This document shows, piece after piece, positions 1 to 8,935 of a stretch of 64,000 bases of DNA; within the stretch, counting starts at the first letter, position 1, and every line of letters begins with the position of its first letter. The notes beneath the pieces are model-generated. The model was not told the DNA's origin. It was given only the letters and a program-made list of their open reading frames with translations, and did no database searches. The DNA comes from an uncultured Bacilli bacterium (GTDB lineage Bacteria > Bacillota_I > Bacilli_A > RF39 > UBA660), in the NCBI GenBank assembly GCA_934154785.1, contig CAKPGL010000001.1:558001-622000 (forward strand), in the 5' to 3' direction. The translations under genes and the position numbers were made by a program.

Positions 1-39
1 TAGTGTATAAATGAATTTAGTCAAAAAAGGAAGTGAACC

Positions 40-2061
40 ATGAGCAAAAATTTAGTTATTGTCGAATCACCAAGTAAATCAAAAACTATAGAAAAATACT
101 TGGGTAGTGATTATAAAGTATTATCTAGTAAAGGTCATATTAGAGATTTAACTACTAAAGGTAAATTTGGTTTAGGAGTAGATATTGATAACAATTTTAA
201 ACCAGATTATAAAATTATTAGTGGTAAGAAAAAAGATGTTGATACTCTAAAAAAAGAATGTGAAAAAGCCGACCACATATATTTGGCAAGCGACCCTGAT
301 AGAGAAGGGGAAGCTATATCTTGGCACTTATATGATTGTTTAGGTATTAATGATAAAAAGTATGATCGTATAGTATTTAATGAAATTACTAAACCCGCAA
401 TTATTGAAGCGTTAAAACATCCAAGAAAAATAGATCAGGACTTAGTAAACAGTCAAGAGACAAGACGTATTTTAGACCGTATTATTGGTTTTAGATTAAG
501 TAAATTAATGCAAGTAAAAACTAGTGGTAGTAGTGCCGGTCGTGTACAGAGTGTGGCTTTAAAGTTAATTGTTGACCGTGAACGTGAAATTGAAGCTTTT
601 AATCCAGAAGAATATTGGACTATTACTGCGGATTTCAAGGATTTTTCTTCGGAATTATTTCAATATAAACATAAAGATATAGAAGTAAAAACAGAGGAAG
701 AAGCTAATAAAGTTTTAAATAATTTAACAAATGATTTTCTTGTTTCTAGCGTTGAAACTAAAGAAAAGAATAAGAAATCTAAAGCCCCTTATACAACTAG
801 TACTTTACAACAAGATGCTTCTAATAGGTTAAATATGAATGCTAAAAAGACTATGTCTATCGCACAAAAGTTATATGAAGGTATAGACTTAGGAAGTGAA
901 ACTGTCGGTTTAATTAGTTATATGCGTACAGATTCTATTCGTCTTTCTAATGAATTTGTAGGAGCAACCTATAATTATATAGAAAATAGTTTTGGTAAAG
1001 ATTATATTGGCTATGTAAAACAAACTAAAAAAACAGAAAATGTTCAGGACGCTCATGAAGCCATTCGTCCAACTAGTATTACTAGAACACCAGAATCAGT
1101 AAAGGAATATTTAACTCAAGATGAATATAAACTTTATAGTTTAATTTATGCTCGTGCTTTAGCGTCTTTAATGAGTGACGCTAAAACTAGTAATACAACT
1201 ATTATTTTAGATAATAATGATTATAGTTTTAAAGCAACAGGTCAAATCATTACTTTTGATGGTTATTTAAAAGCATATGCTGATTATGAAGATACTACTT
1301 TAAAAAATTTGCCACCTTTAAAAGAAAAAGAAATACTAAGTACAAGTGATATAAATAAAGAGCAACATTTTACAAAACCACCTGCTAGATATACAGAAGC
1401 TAAACTTATTAAAGAAATGGAAGAGTTAGGTATTGGTAGACCTAGTACTTACGCTAAAACAATGGATACATTAAAAACTAGAGGTTATACAGAAATGGTT
1501 GATAAAAAGTTTGTCCCAACCGCAACTGGTATTGAAATAACTGATAAATTGCAACAAGGATTTAGTGATTTAATTAATGTTGAGTATACCGCAAAAATGG
1601 AAGATGATTTAGATAAAATTGCTGATGGAAAAATTGTTTGGTACAATACTTTAAAAGATTTTTATAATGAATTTGAACCAGCGGTAGAAAAAGCTTTTGA
1701 AGCATTACCTAAGAAAGAAGCTGTGCAAACGGGTGAAATGTGCCCCGACTGTGGTAGCCCTTTAGTAATTAGAAAAGGTAGATATGGAGAATTTACTGCT
1801 TGTAGTAATTATCCTAATTGTAAATACATTAAACAAGAGGAAAAAATTGCTGTTGCAGTGTGTGACTGTCCGAAATGTGATGGTAAAATAGTTGAAAAAA
1901 AGAGTAAAAAAGGTAAAGTATTCTATGGCTGTAATAATTATCCTAAATGTAAAGAAGCATATTGGGATAAACCAACTGGTGAGTTGTGTCCAAGTTGTGG
2001 TAGTATGCTGATAGAAAAGAAAGATATAATAAAATGTAATAATTGTGACTATACTAAGTAG
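40..2061 (+). CDS. topA: DNA topoisomerase I (type IA)
   Basis: Relaxes negatively supercoiled DNA by single-strand passage. The Toprim domain carries Glu9 and DPDREGE at residues 85-91. The active-site tyrosine lies in SYMRTDS (Tyr294). From residue 568 to the end are three C4 zinc-ribbon repeats beginning CPDCGS, CPKCDG and CPSCGS, the last one short. The 673-aa length is normal for Bacillota TopA. The ATG follows an AGGAAGTGA ribosome-binding site. It heads the window and xerC lies two genes on, as in Bacillus, where topA and codV/xerC are close neighbours. Its last codons form the first arm of a terminator hairpin. Confidence 0.98.
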   Translation: MSKNLVIVESPSKSKTIEKYLGSDYKVLSSKGHIRDLTTKGKFGLGVDIDNNFKPDYKIISGKKKDVDTLKKECEKADHIYLASDPDREGEAISWHLYDCLGINDKKYDRIVFNEITKPAIIEALKHPRKIDQDLVNSQETRRILDRIIGFRLSKLMQVKTSGSSAGRVQSVALKLIVDREREIEAFNPEEYWTITADFKDFSSELFQYKHKDIEVKTEEEANKVLNNLTNDFLVSSVETKEKNKKSKAPYTTSTLQQDASNRLNMNAKKTMSIAQKLYEGIDLGSETVGLISYMRTDSIRLSNEFVGATYNYIENSFGKDYIGYVKQTKKTENVQDAHEAIRPTSITRTPESVKEYLTQDEYKLYSLIYARALASLMSDAKTSNTTIILDNNDYSFKATGQIITFDGYLKAYADYEDTTLKNLPPLKEKEILSTSDINKEQHFTKPPARYTEAKLIKEMEELGIGRPSTYAKTMDTLKTRGYTEMVDKKFVPTATGIEITDKLQQGFSDLINVEYTAKMEDDLDKIADGKIVWYNTLKDFYNEFEPAVEKAFEALPKKEAVQTGEMCPDCGSPLVIRKGRYGEFTACSNYPNCKYIKQEEKIAVAVCDCPKCDGKIVEKKSKKGKVFYGCNNYPKCKEAYWDKPTGELCPSCGSMLIEKKDIIKCNNCDYTK

Positions 2062-2070
2062 TCACTTTTT
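2045..2070 (+). terminator. topA terminator overlapping the stop codon
   Basis: A 7-bp stem GTGACTA/TAGTCAC with a 7-nt loop is followed by five T. The TAG stop of topA opens the second arm, so the hairpin is partly coding. Confidence 0.8.
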
Positions 2071-2081
2071 AATTATTTGAT

Positions 2082-2109
2082 TTGACAAATTTAGATTAAT
2101 CTGTATAAT
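2082..2109 (+). promoter_or_regulatory. Consensus sigma-A-type promoter of the 54-codon gene
   Basis: TTGACA (2082-2087), a 16-nt spacer and TATAAT (2104-2109). Both hexamers are perfect, making this one of the strongest-looking promoters in the window. Confidence 0.85.
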
Positions 2110-2133
2110 AATTACACAAGAGGGAATTATTAA

Positions 2134-2298
2134 ATGAAAAATTTAAAAATCAATAAAACAAAAATTAAAACTTTAGCGTTATCAGAATTAATTTTAGTAT
2201 CTAATACTATCGAAAGAAAATATGATAATAGTAAAGTAGAAATTACAGAGTATGATCGTAGTGAAAATAGTAAAGTAAAGACAAAAAGTGTAAAATAA
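2134..2298 (+). CDS. Small basic protein of unknown function, 54 aa
   Basis: I do not recognise this protein. It starts MKNLKINKTKIKTLALSEL and ends in a lysine-rich tail, with no signal peptide, transmembrane segment or cysteine. A gene is supported by context: a consensus promoter 25 bases upstream, an AGAGGG ribosome-binding site 8 bases before the ATG, and a 15-bp terminator stem that begins in its last codons. It is therefore a complete single-gene transcript of roughly 200 nt. It could also be a dual-function small RNA. The ATA/TTA/AAA-rich codon use matches the neighbours. Confidence 0.65.
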   Translation: MKNLKINKTKIKTLALSELILVSNTIERKYDNSKVEITEYDRSENSKVKTKSVK

Positions 2299-2322
2299 CA
2301 TAGGGGTATTTTGCACTTTTTT
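2283..2322 (+). terminator. Terminator of the 54-codon gene
   Basis: Fifteen paired bases (2283-2297 with 2307-2321, one G-T wobble), loop of nine, ending in a T6 run. It contains the TAA stop codon in its first arm. Confidence 0.85.
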
Positions 2323-2333
2323 CTATAAAAAAA

Positions 2334-2362
2334 TTGAATTTGTTTTAATAAATATGTAGAAT
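2334..2362 (+). promoter_or_regulatory. Promoter of the 255-aa gene
   Basis: TTGAAT (2334-2339), 17-nt spacer, TAGAAT (2357-2362). The start codon at 2381 has GGAGG at 2370-2374. Confidence 0.65.
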
Positions 2363-2380
2363 GTAAATAGGAGGATATGT

Positions 2381-3148
2381 ATGGCAAATAAAAGATATAG
2401 TTTAATAGCAAATTATAATGGTGTAAAAGTAATAATAAAAGTAAGGGAATACGATGCAATAAAAAAGGAAACTTTACTGGTCGAAAAAACCACTTTACCA
2501 ACAATTGATTTATTAACTTCGGAATTTATAGATAATAAAAATTTTAATGAATACTATGGTTTACCAGAAAATACCAAAATAAGTATTGTATATAAATCAA
2601 ATGGTAAAGAAAAGGAAATTCCTTGTATTTTTAAAGATAATACTTTAATACGTTATTTTGCAGATCAATCCTATACTAATGATTCAGATATTTCTATTGA
2701 TGATGAATATTTTTTAAAGTTTTTTAAATCTTTTTTACTTGCAAGTAATATATCTTCGTCAAGGAACCACATGATGTCTGATTTAGGTATTAATGCTTAT
2801 ATTAAAAATAAAATTATGGAATATTTAGAAGCAACTACTGGTCAAACATTAATATTAAAAAATTTAAAGCAAGAATTAGTAAAATATAAAAATTTGCGAG
2901 GAGTCATACTAAGTATCAATACGTTTGATGTTAAAAATAAAAGTAAACTATTATCTTTTGAAGTACCATCTATTGAAAGAGAGGATTTAACTATAGAGGA
3001 AGATTATAGCCTTAGTAGGTTTATTCCTGATGATAGTTTAGATGAACCTTTATTTCCACCAAACTCGGAAGAAGAGAAGACATATAATAATTATTTAGAA
3101 AGTTTACCTATAGAATATAGTTGTCATGAATTTGTTAAAAAGCTTTAA
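2381..3148 (+). CDS. Unknown cytoplasmic protein, 255 aa
   Basis: No family recognised. The protein begins MANKRYSLIANYNGVKVII, has no signal peptide or membrane segment, and its C-terminal third is acidic (SRFIPDDSLDEPLF). The N-terminal 60 residues read like a compact beta-rich domain and the middle is helical and lysine-rich. It has its own promoter, a strong ribosome-binding site and a short terminator on its stop codon, so it is a single-gene unit between topA and xerC. Codon use is like the neighbours, with no sign of transfer. Confidence 0.85.
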   Translation: MANKRYSLIANYNGVKVIIKVREYDAIKKETLLVEKTTLPTIDLLTSEFIDNKNFNEYYGLPENTKISIVYKSNGKEKEIPCIFKDNTLIRYFADQSYTNDSDISIDDEYFLKFFKSFLLASNISSSRNHMMSDLGINAYIKNKIMEYLEATTGQTLILKNLKQELVKYKNLRGVILSINTFDVKNKSKLLSFEVPSIEREDLTIEEDYSLSRFIPDDSLDEPLFPPNSEEEKTYNNYLESLPIEYSCHEFVKKL

Positions 3149-3157
3149 GCTTTTTTT
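3137..3157 (+). terminator. Terminator overlapping the end of the 255-aa gene
   Basis: AAAAAGCT/AGCTTTTT, an 8-bp stem with a 3-nt loop, then a run of T to 3157. The stop codon 3146-3148 lies across the loop. Confidence 0.6.
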
Positions 3158-3160
3158 CTA

Positions 3161-3189
3161 TTGACTAAACTGTTGAAACTTTGTATACT
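3161..3189 (+). promoter_or_regulatory. Promoter of xerC-tdk
   Basis: TTGACT (3161-3166), 17-nt spacer, TATACT (3184-3189). It overlaps a potential upstream TTG start at 3181, which argues for the ATG at 3208 as the xerC start. Confidence 0.75.
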
Positions 3190-3207
3190 TCTGTTAGGGT
3201 AGATATT

Positions 3208-4101
3208 ATGAAAGATGTATTAAATAAATTTGTTATATATTTAAAAGATGAAAAAAATTATTCTGATTATACAATTACTAATTACAGTATAGATATTGAG
3301 GAATTTTATGTGTTTTTAAAAAAAGAAAATATAACTCGATTACAAGATGTTGATTATAAAGTGCTACGTAAATACTTAAATTATATGACGGAAAATAAAT
3401 ATTCTAATAAAACTATTTCAAGAAAATTAAGTTCTCTTAGAACTTTCTTTAAATATTTAGTTAAAAAAGAAATAATAAATGATAATCCAATGATATTAAT
3501 ATCTAATCCAAAAGAAGAAAAAAAATTACCTAAGTATTTAAATTATGGAGAAATTGAAAAAATATTAGAAATACCTAATAAAGAAACTACTTTAGGACTT
3601 CGTAATGCTTGTATTTTAGAGATATTGTATTCTACAGGTATTCGTGTTAGCGAGTTAGTTAATTTAAAAATAAGGGATATAGATTTTTATAATAAAAAAA
3701 TTAGAGTATTAGGTAAAGGTAATAAAGAAAGAATAGTTTTATTTGGAAATAGATGCGAAAACTTACTGGAAAGATACATCAAAGAAAGTAGAGCAGTTTT
3801 AAATAAAAATAAAGTAGAGTATTTATTTTTAAATAATTTGGGACAAAATATTAGTGTTAGAAGTATTGAGAATATTATTGATAAAATTGAAAAAGAAGCA
3901 TGCTTAAAGTTTTCAATATCACCACACGTGTTTAGACATACTTTTGCGACACATTTATTAGATAATGGTGCAGATTTAAATAGTGTTAAAGAACTATTAG
4001 GGCATGAAAATTTAAATACTACAGCAATATATACACATGTTTCTAATGAAAGATTAAGAAAAGTTTATTTGGAATGTCATCCTAGAGCGAGAGGTAAGTA
4101 A
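3208..4101 (+). CDS. xerC: Tyrosine recombinase XerC-like
   Basis: Site-specific recombinase of the Xer family, expected to resolve chromosome dimers at dif. The N-terminal SAM-like DNA-binding domain covers about residues 1-85. The catalytic domain has Arg146 in GIRVSEL, HVFRH (His240, Arg243), LLGHENL (His266) and the nucleophile Tyr275 in AIYTHV, so all key residues are present. The 297-aa length is typical. The ATG at 3208 follows TTAGGGT; an in-frame TTG at 3181 falls in the -10 box and was rejected. XerC rather than XerD is inferred from proximity to topA, as in Bacillus codV. tdk follows after one base. Confidence 0.9.
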   Translation: MKDVLNKFVIYLKDEKNYSDYTITNYSIDIEEFYVFLKKENITRLQDVDYKVLRKYLNYMTENKYSNKTISRKLSSLRTFFKYLVKKEIINDNPMILISNPKEEKKLPKYLNYGEIEKILEIPNKETTLGLRNACILEILYSTGIRVSELVNLKIRDIDFYNKKIRVLGKGNKERIVLFGNRCENLLERYIKESRAVLNKNKVEYLFLNNLGQNISVRSIENIIDKIEKEACLKFSISPHVFRHTFATHLLDNGADLNSVKELLGHENLNTTAIYTHVSNERLRKVYLECHPRARGK

Positions 4102-4102
4102 T

Positions 4103-4702
4103 ATGGCAAATTTATATTTTAGATACGGTGCAATGGGTTCAGGAAAAAGTACCGCATTGATGCAAGTAAATTATAATTATAAAGAAAAAGGTTTTAACAC
4201 ATTTATTGTAAAACCTAAAATAGATACCAAAGGTGATACTAAATTAGTAAGTAGAATGGGTGTTTCTATAGAAGCAGATTTATTAATAGATAGTAAAGAT
4301 TCTTTTTATAATTATTTAAATATAATTCTTGATAATATAGTTTGTATTTTAGTAGATGAAGCCCAGTTCTTAAAAGAAAAACAGGTAAAAGAATTATTTG
4401 AAATAGCCAAGATATATGATATACCAGTTATTTGTTATGGCTTGAAAACTAATTTTAAAGGTAAACTATTTGAAGGTAGTAAGGCTTTATTGGAATTAAG
4501 TGATGAATTTGAAGAACTCGCTACAGTATGTGATTGTGGTAAAAAAGCTAGATTTAATGCTAGAAAAGTGGATGGAAAATTCACTAGTACTGGTGAGGAA
4601 GTAATAATTGATGGAACTAGTCATATTGAATACGTATCTTTATGCGGTAGATGCTACGCTATAAAAGTACTAGGAAATACTAAAAAATGTAAAAAAATGT
4701 AA
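4103..4702 (+). CDS. tdk: Thymidine kinase
   Basis: Phosphorylates thymidine with ATP in the pyrimidine salvage pathway. The Walker A motif GAMGSGKST is at residues 9-17, a Walker-B-like LVDEAQF follows mid-protein, and the C-terminal lasso domain has zinc ligands in CDCGK and CGRCY. The length of 199 aa is normal for the TK1-like family. The ATG is one base after the xerC stop, so the two are probably co-transcribed. No clear terminator separates it from the ppdK promoter. Confidence 0.95.
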   Translation: MANLYFRYGAMGSGKSTALMQVNYNYKEKGFNTFIVKPKIDTKGDTKLVSRMGVSIEADLLIDSKDSFYNYLNIILDNIVCILVDEAQFLKEKQVKELFEIAKIYDIPVICYGLKTNFKGKLFEGSKALLELSDEFEELATVCDCGKKARFNARKVDGKFTSTGEEVIIDGTSHIEYVSLCGRCYAIKVLGNTKKCKKM

Positions 4703-4719
4703 GAAATTATATTTTTTTA

Positions 4720-4748
4720 TTGTTTAAAGATTTTGGATTTGCTATAAT
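4720..4748 (+). promoter_or_regulatory. ppdK promoter with extended -10
   Basis: TTGTTT (4720-4725), 17-nt spacer, TATAAT (4743-4748) preceded by TGC, which makes an extended -10. Confidence 0.7.
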
Positions 4749-4782
4749 TAACTTGTGTCTAATATAATGAGGAGATGATATA

Positions 4783-7422
4783 ATGACAAAATATGTGTAT
4801 GCCTTTACAGAAGGTAATGCAGATATGCGTAATCTTCTTGGTGGAAAAGGTGCTAACTTAGCAGAAATGACTAATATTGGCTTACCAGTTCCTCAAGGAT
4901 TTACAATTACAACTGAAGCATGTACTCAGTATTATGAAGATGGAAGAGAAATCAATGATGAAATTCAATCTCAAATTAATGAGTATATTGCTAAAATGGA
5001 AGAAACTACTGGGAAGAAATTTGGTGACAAAGAAAATCCATTGTTAGTTTCTGTTAGATCTGGAGCTAGAGCTTCTATGCCTGGTATGATGGACACAATT
5101 CTTAATTTAGGTTTAAATGAAGAAGTTGTTAATGCTATTGCTGAGAAATCAGGTAATGCAAGATGGGCTTGGGACTGCTACAGAAGATTTATTCAAATGT
5201 ATTCAGATGTTGTTATGGAAGTAGGAAAGAAATACTTTGAACAACTTATTGATGCAATGAAAGAAAAAAAAGGTGTTAAACAAGACGTTGAATTAACTGC
5301 TGATGATTTAAAAGAATTAGCAAGTGAATTCAAGAAAGAATATAAAGATAAAATTGGAACTGAATTCCCTACAGATCCAAAAGAACAGTTAATGGGAGCT
5401 ATCAAGGCTGTATTTAGATCTTGGGATAACCCTAGAGCTAATGTATACAGAAGAGATAATGATATTCCTTATTCTTGGGGAACTGCTGTAAACGTTCAAT
5501 CTATGGCATTTGGTAACATGGGTGATGATTGTGGAACAGGTGTTGCATTTACTCGTGATCCTGCTACTGGAGAAAAAGGCTTATTTGGTGAATTCTTAAC
5601 TAATGCTCAAGGTGAAGACGTTGTTGCTGGTGTTCGTACACCTATGCATATTGCGGAAATGGAAGAAAAATTCCCAGAAGCATTTAAAGAATTTAAACAA
5701 GTTTGTAAAACTCTAGAAGAACATTATAGAGATATGCAAGATATGGAATTTACTGTAGAACATGGTAAATTATATATGTTACAAACAAGAAATGGTAAGA
5801 GAACTGCTAAAGCTGCATTAAAAATTGCTTGTGATTTAGTTGATGAAGGAATGCGTACTCCTGAAGAGGCTGTACTTATGATAGATCCAAGAAACTTAGA
5901 TACTTTATTACATCCACAATTTAGTGCTGCTGCTTTAAAATTAGCTAAACCAGTTGGAAAAGGATTAGGAGCTTCTCCTGGAGCAGCTTGTGGTAAAATA
6001 GTATTTACTGCTGAAGATGCTGAAAAACAAGGAATTGGTGGAGCTGGTGAAAAAGTTGTACTTGTTAGACTTGAAACTTCACCAGAAGATATTACTGGTA
6101 TGAAAGCTGCACAAGGAATCTTAACAGTACGTGGTGGTATGACTAGCCATGCTGCAGTAGTTGCTCGTGGTATGGGTACTTGTTGTGTTTCTGGTTGTGG
6201 TGACATCAAAATGGATGAAGCTAATAAACAATTTACTTTAGCTGGAAAGACTTACCATGAAGGAGATATTATTTCTATTGATGGTACAACAGGAAATATT
6301 TATGATGGCGCTATTGCTACTGAAGATGCTTCAATTTCTGGAGATTTTGGTCGTGTAATGGCTTGGGCTGATGAATATAGAACACTTTCTGTTAGAACAA
6401 ATGCTGATACTCCAAAGGATGCTAAAAAAGCAAGAGAATTAGGTGCTGAAGGTATTGGATTATGTAGAACAGAGCATATGTTCTTTGAAGCAGATAGAAT
6501 TGCTGCATTTAGAGAAATGATTTGTGCTGATACAGTTGAAGAAAGAAAGACTGCTTTAGAGAAGATTTTACCTTATCAACAATCAGACTTTGAACAATTA
6601 TATGAAGCACTAGAAGGTAATGCGGTTGTAATTAGATATCTTGATCCACCTCTACACGAGTTTGTACCTAATACAGAAGCAGAAATTAAATTACTTGCTG
6701 ATGCACAAGGTAAATCAGTAGAAAGAATTAAAGAAATAATTGCTGACTTAAAAGAATTTAACCCAATGATGGGACACAGAGGATGTAGACTTGCAGTTAC
6801 TTATCCAGAAATTGCTGAAATGCAAACTAAAGCTGTTATTAGAGCTGCAATTAATACTCAAAAGAAACATAGTGATTGGAATGTAGTTCCAGAAATTATG
6901 ATTCCACTTGTTGGAGAAGTAAAAGAACTTAAGTATGTTAAAGACGTTGTTTGCAAAACAGCTGATGAAGAAATTAAGAATGCTAATATAGACATGAAAT
7001 ATGAAGTTGGTACTATGATTGAAATACCAAGAGCTGCTATTACTGCAGATGAAATAGCTAAAGAAGCAGAATTCTTCTCATTTGGAACTAACGATTTAAC
7101 ACAAATGACTTTTGGATTCTCAAGAGATGATGCTGGTAAATTCTTACCTTCATATTATGATAAGAAGATTTATGAAGAAGATCCATTTAAAACACTTGAT
7201 CAAAAAGGTGTTGGTAAACTAATTGAAACAGCTGTTAAATTAGGTAAACAAGCAAGACCAAATATTCATTTAGGTGTTTGTGGAGAAACTGGTGGCGATC
7301 CAAAATCAATAGAATTCTATAATAGAGTAGGACTTGATTATGTATCTTGTTCTCCATTTAGAGTTCCAGTTGCAAGACTTGCTGCTGCACAAGCCGCAAT
7401 TAATGCAAAAAAGAATAAATAA
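4783..7422 (+). CDS. ppdK: Pyruvate, phosphate dikinase
   Basis: Interconverts pyruvate, ATP and phosphate with PEP, AMP and pyrophosphate, in glycolysis or gluconeogenesis. The ATP-grasp nucleotide domain is N-terminal. The swivelling phosphohistidine domain has GGMTSHAAVVARG with the phospho-acceptor His456. The PEP/pyruvate TIM barrel ends with GVCGETGGDP (Cys833). At 879 aa it is full length. The start has GAGGAG nine bases upstream. Codon use here favours GCT, GAA and GGT more than the neighbours do, as expected for a highly expressed gene. Single-gene unit with its own promoter and terminator. Confidence 0.98.
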   Translation: MTKYVYAFTEGNADMRNLLGGKGANLAEMTNIGLPVPQGFTITTEACTQYYEDGREINDEIQSQINEYIAKMEETTGKKFGDKENPLLVSVRSGARASMPGMMDTILNLGLNEEVVNAIAEKSGNARWAWDCYRRFIQMYSDVVMEVGKKYFEQLIDAMKEKKGVKQDVELTADDLKELASEFKKEYKDKIGTEFPTDPKEQLMGAIKAVFRSWDNPRANVYRRDNDIPYSWGTAVNVQSMAFGNMGDDCGTGVAFTRDPATGEKGLFGEFLTNAQGEDVVAGVRTPMHIAEMEEKFPEAFKEFKQVCKTLEEHYRDMQDMEFTVEHGKLYMLQTRNGKRTAKAALKIACDLVDEGMRTPEEAVLMIDPRNLDTLLHPQFSAAALKLAKPVGKGLGASPGAACGKIVFTAEDAEKQGIGGAGEKVVLVRLETSPEDITGMKAAQGILTVRGGMTSHAAVVARGMGTCCVSGCGDIKMDEANKQFTLAGKTYHEGDIISIDGTTGNIYDGAIATEDASISGDFGRVMAWADEYRTLSVRTNADTPKDAKKARELGAEGIGLCRTEHMFFEADRIAAFREMICADTVEERKTALEKILPYQQSDFEQLYEALEGNAVVIRYLDPPLHEFVPNTEAEIKLLADAQGKSVERIKEIIADLKEFNPMMGHRGCRLAVTYPEIAEMQTKAVIRAAINTQKKHSDWNVVPEIMIPLVGEVKELKYVKDVVCKTADEEIKNANIDMKYEVGTMIEIPRAAITADEIAKEAEFFSFGTNDLTQMTFGFSRDDAGKFLPSYYDKKIYEEDPFKTLDQKGVGKLIETAVKLGKQARPNIHLGVCGETGGDPKSIEFYNRVGLDYVSCSPFRVPVARLAAAQAAINAKKNK

Positions 7423-7431
7423 TTCGCTTAA

Positions 7432-7460
7432 AGAGCTAAGATATATATCTTGGCTTTTTT
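7432..7460 (+). terminator. ppdK terminator
   Basis: AGCTAAGATAT pairs with ATATCTTGGCT (one G-T wobble) and is followed by T6. Confidence 0.85.
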
Positions 7461-7522
7461 ATTTGATAGAATGTTAAATTATAGAAAATTTTGATATAAT
7501 ATTTGATAATTGGGGTGATAAT

Positions 7523-7675
7523 ATGTCTAGACCAAGATATTCAGAGAATGCTCTGAAAATTTATTTCTATAAAGGTGATTTATAAAGAGGTAAAGATTAT
7601 AATAAATATTATAATAATTTTAAGAAGGAAAAGCATAGATTTAAAAAAGATTCAAAAATGCATTTAGTAAAACAA
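7523..7675 (+). pseudogene. Possible 5' remnant of a broken gene
   Basis: The ATG at 7523 has a TATAAT with a TGA extension at 7492-7500 and a GGGGTGA ribosome-binding site, so it is equipped for expression. The frame reads MSRPRYSENALKIYFYKGDL and stops at 7583. Past that TAA the same frame continues with a basic, coding-like stretch to a second stop at 7674-7676, where the following ORF at 7677 picks up in another frame. One nonsense and one frameshift would explain the pattern. The alternative is a genuine 20-aa peptide. Confidence 0.35.
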
Positions 7676-7676
7676 A

Positions 7677-8024
7677 TTGAATAAAGGATTTAATGCAACT
7701 GATGTAAATAAGGAATTTTGTTTACTAAATAAACAAGATATTGAAGGTGAAATTTTGAAATATTTTGATGAATGTATTACTTATTGGAGGGACTGGCAAA
7801 AAGTAGATGGGAAACTATCAGATACAGATGTTATGGTTAAAATAAGTGAAGAATACATTAAAAATTGTATGCTCGTAATACTAGATGAACTTGCATATGA
7901 AGGATATTCGGTTAGAGGAATTGCAAAAAGGTTGGGAATAACTTGGGATGAATTTGATTTTAAATTAGCACAATGCGGAGTTCCTAAAGAAAAAATAAAA
8001 GCTTTAAGAAAAGAGGAAAAATAA
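7677..8024 (+). CDS. Unknown small protein with HTH-like C-terminus
   Basis: No family recognised. The last 45 residues (SVRGIAKRLGITWDEFDFKL) look like a short helix-turn-helix. The rest is acidic and helical with WRDWQ near the middle. The start is uncertain: TTG 7677 lacks a ribosome-binding site, while TTG 7755 follows GAAGGTGA and would give 89 aa. The gene may be the 3' half of a broken gene beginning at 7523. It ends one base before the S51-peptidase-like gene, which suggests co-transcription. Confidence 0.5.
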   Translation: MNKGFNATDVNKEFCLLNKQDIEGEILKYFDECITYWRDWQKVDGKLSDTDVMVKISEEYIKNCMLVILDELAYEGYSVRGIAKRLGITWDEFDFKLAQCGVPKEKIKALRKEEK

Positions 8025-8025
8025 A

Positions 8026-8706
8026 ATGAAATTATATTTATCTGGCGGAGGTGCAGGAAAACAAAACCTTTTTGCATATAATAGTTTTTTTAATAGTATT
8101 GATAAAAATAAACCTATACTTTATATACCGCTTGCTATGAATAAAGAAAAATATGAAGGATGCTATAATTGGTTTAAAAGTGAAATAGAATATTTTGGAG
8201 CAAGTAATTTTGAAATGGTAAGATCAAGCTTAGAATTAACAAAATTGGACCTATCAAATTATAGTTCTATATTTATTGGAGGTGGCAACACTTATAAACT
8301 ATTAAAAGAATTGCAAAGTAATTCTAATATAGAAAAAATAAAAAAATATTTACTTGATGGTGGGATTGTTTATGGCGGAAGTGCAGGTGCAATAATATTT
8401 GGAAAAGATATTGATGGTTGTATTTTAATGGATGATAAATTAGAAGTAAATACAAATGGATTTAATCTTATAAACGGATATTCTCTATTGTGTCATTATA
8501 ATAAAAATAGTTTAAATCAAAATAAAAGTTATTTAAAGGAATATAGTAATAAAAACAAATTATTATTTTTACCAGAAGAAGTTGTTTTAGTAGTTACAGA
8601 TAAAAAAATAAAATTTATTGGAGAAAAAAAATATTGTTTATTCATTAATGGTGATTATTCAATACATTCATCAGCTAACTTTAAAAAGGATATAAATCAT
8701 GAATAA
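8026..8706 (+). CDS. Peptidase E-like (family S51)
   Basis: Resembles S51 peptidases such as the aspartyl dipeptidase PepE. The glycine-rich start LSGGGAG, the FIGGGNTYKL segment and the nucleophile motif YGGSAGAI (Ser in GGSAG) are all present. The protein is 226 aa, close to the family length. Cytoplasmic, with no signal peptide. The ATG is one base after the preceding ORF, with AGAGGAAAA as ribosome-binding site inside that ORF. The substrate cannot be told from sequence: S51 also includes cyanophycinase and other Ser-dependent amidases. Confidence 0.8.
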   Translation: MKLYLSGGGAGKQNLFAYNSFFNSIDKNKPILYIPLAMNKEKYEGCYNWFKSEIEYFGASNFEMVRSSLELTKLDLSNYSSIFIGGGNTYKLLKELQSNSNIEKIKKYLLDGGIVYGGSAGAIIFGKDIDGCILMDDKLEVNTNGFNLINGYSLLCHYNKNSLNQNKSYLKEYSNKNKLLFLPEEVVLVVTDKKIKFIGEKKYCLFINGDYSIHSSANFKKDINHE

Positions 8707-8846
8707 AAAGAATATTATTTTTTATATTTAGATAATATATCATTAAATACAAAAATTGCTTTTAAATAAAAAATACTTAAAGAAATAATTATATGCTAAA
8801 GAAAATAAAAATAGAATTAAGTGATAATATTGAATACGTTAAGGAT

Positions 8847-8880
8847 ACTAGGACCTCTTTTTAAGATATCCTAGTTTTTA
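8847..8880 (+). terminator. Probable terminator after the S51-like gene
   Basis: ACTAGGA/TCCTAGT, a 7-bp stem with a 15-nt loop, followed by T5. The gap 8707-8935 otherwise holds only a 23-codon ORF (ATG 8793) that I cannot support. Confidence 0.5.
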
Positions 8881-8935
8881 TGTTAAATTATTATACAAAT
8901 GCAAATTGTTATGATATAATAAATTTGTATTAATT

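Noticed and set aside
2130..2504. 124-aa ORF on the minus strand, very Leu/Tyr rich
   Set aside because: It lies antisense to the 54-codon gene and the start of the 255-aa gene, crosses two promoters and a terminator, and its composition is the mirror of AT-rich coding sequence.
5724..6209. 161-aa minus-strand ORF inside ppdK
   Set aside because: Antisense shadow of a well-conserved gene region; no ribosome-binding site or promoter.
8793..8864. 23-codon ORF (MLKKIKIELSDNIEYVKDTR)
   Set aside because: No ribosome-binding site and its end falls in the probable terminator; too short to support.
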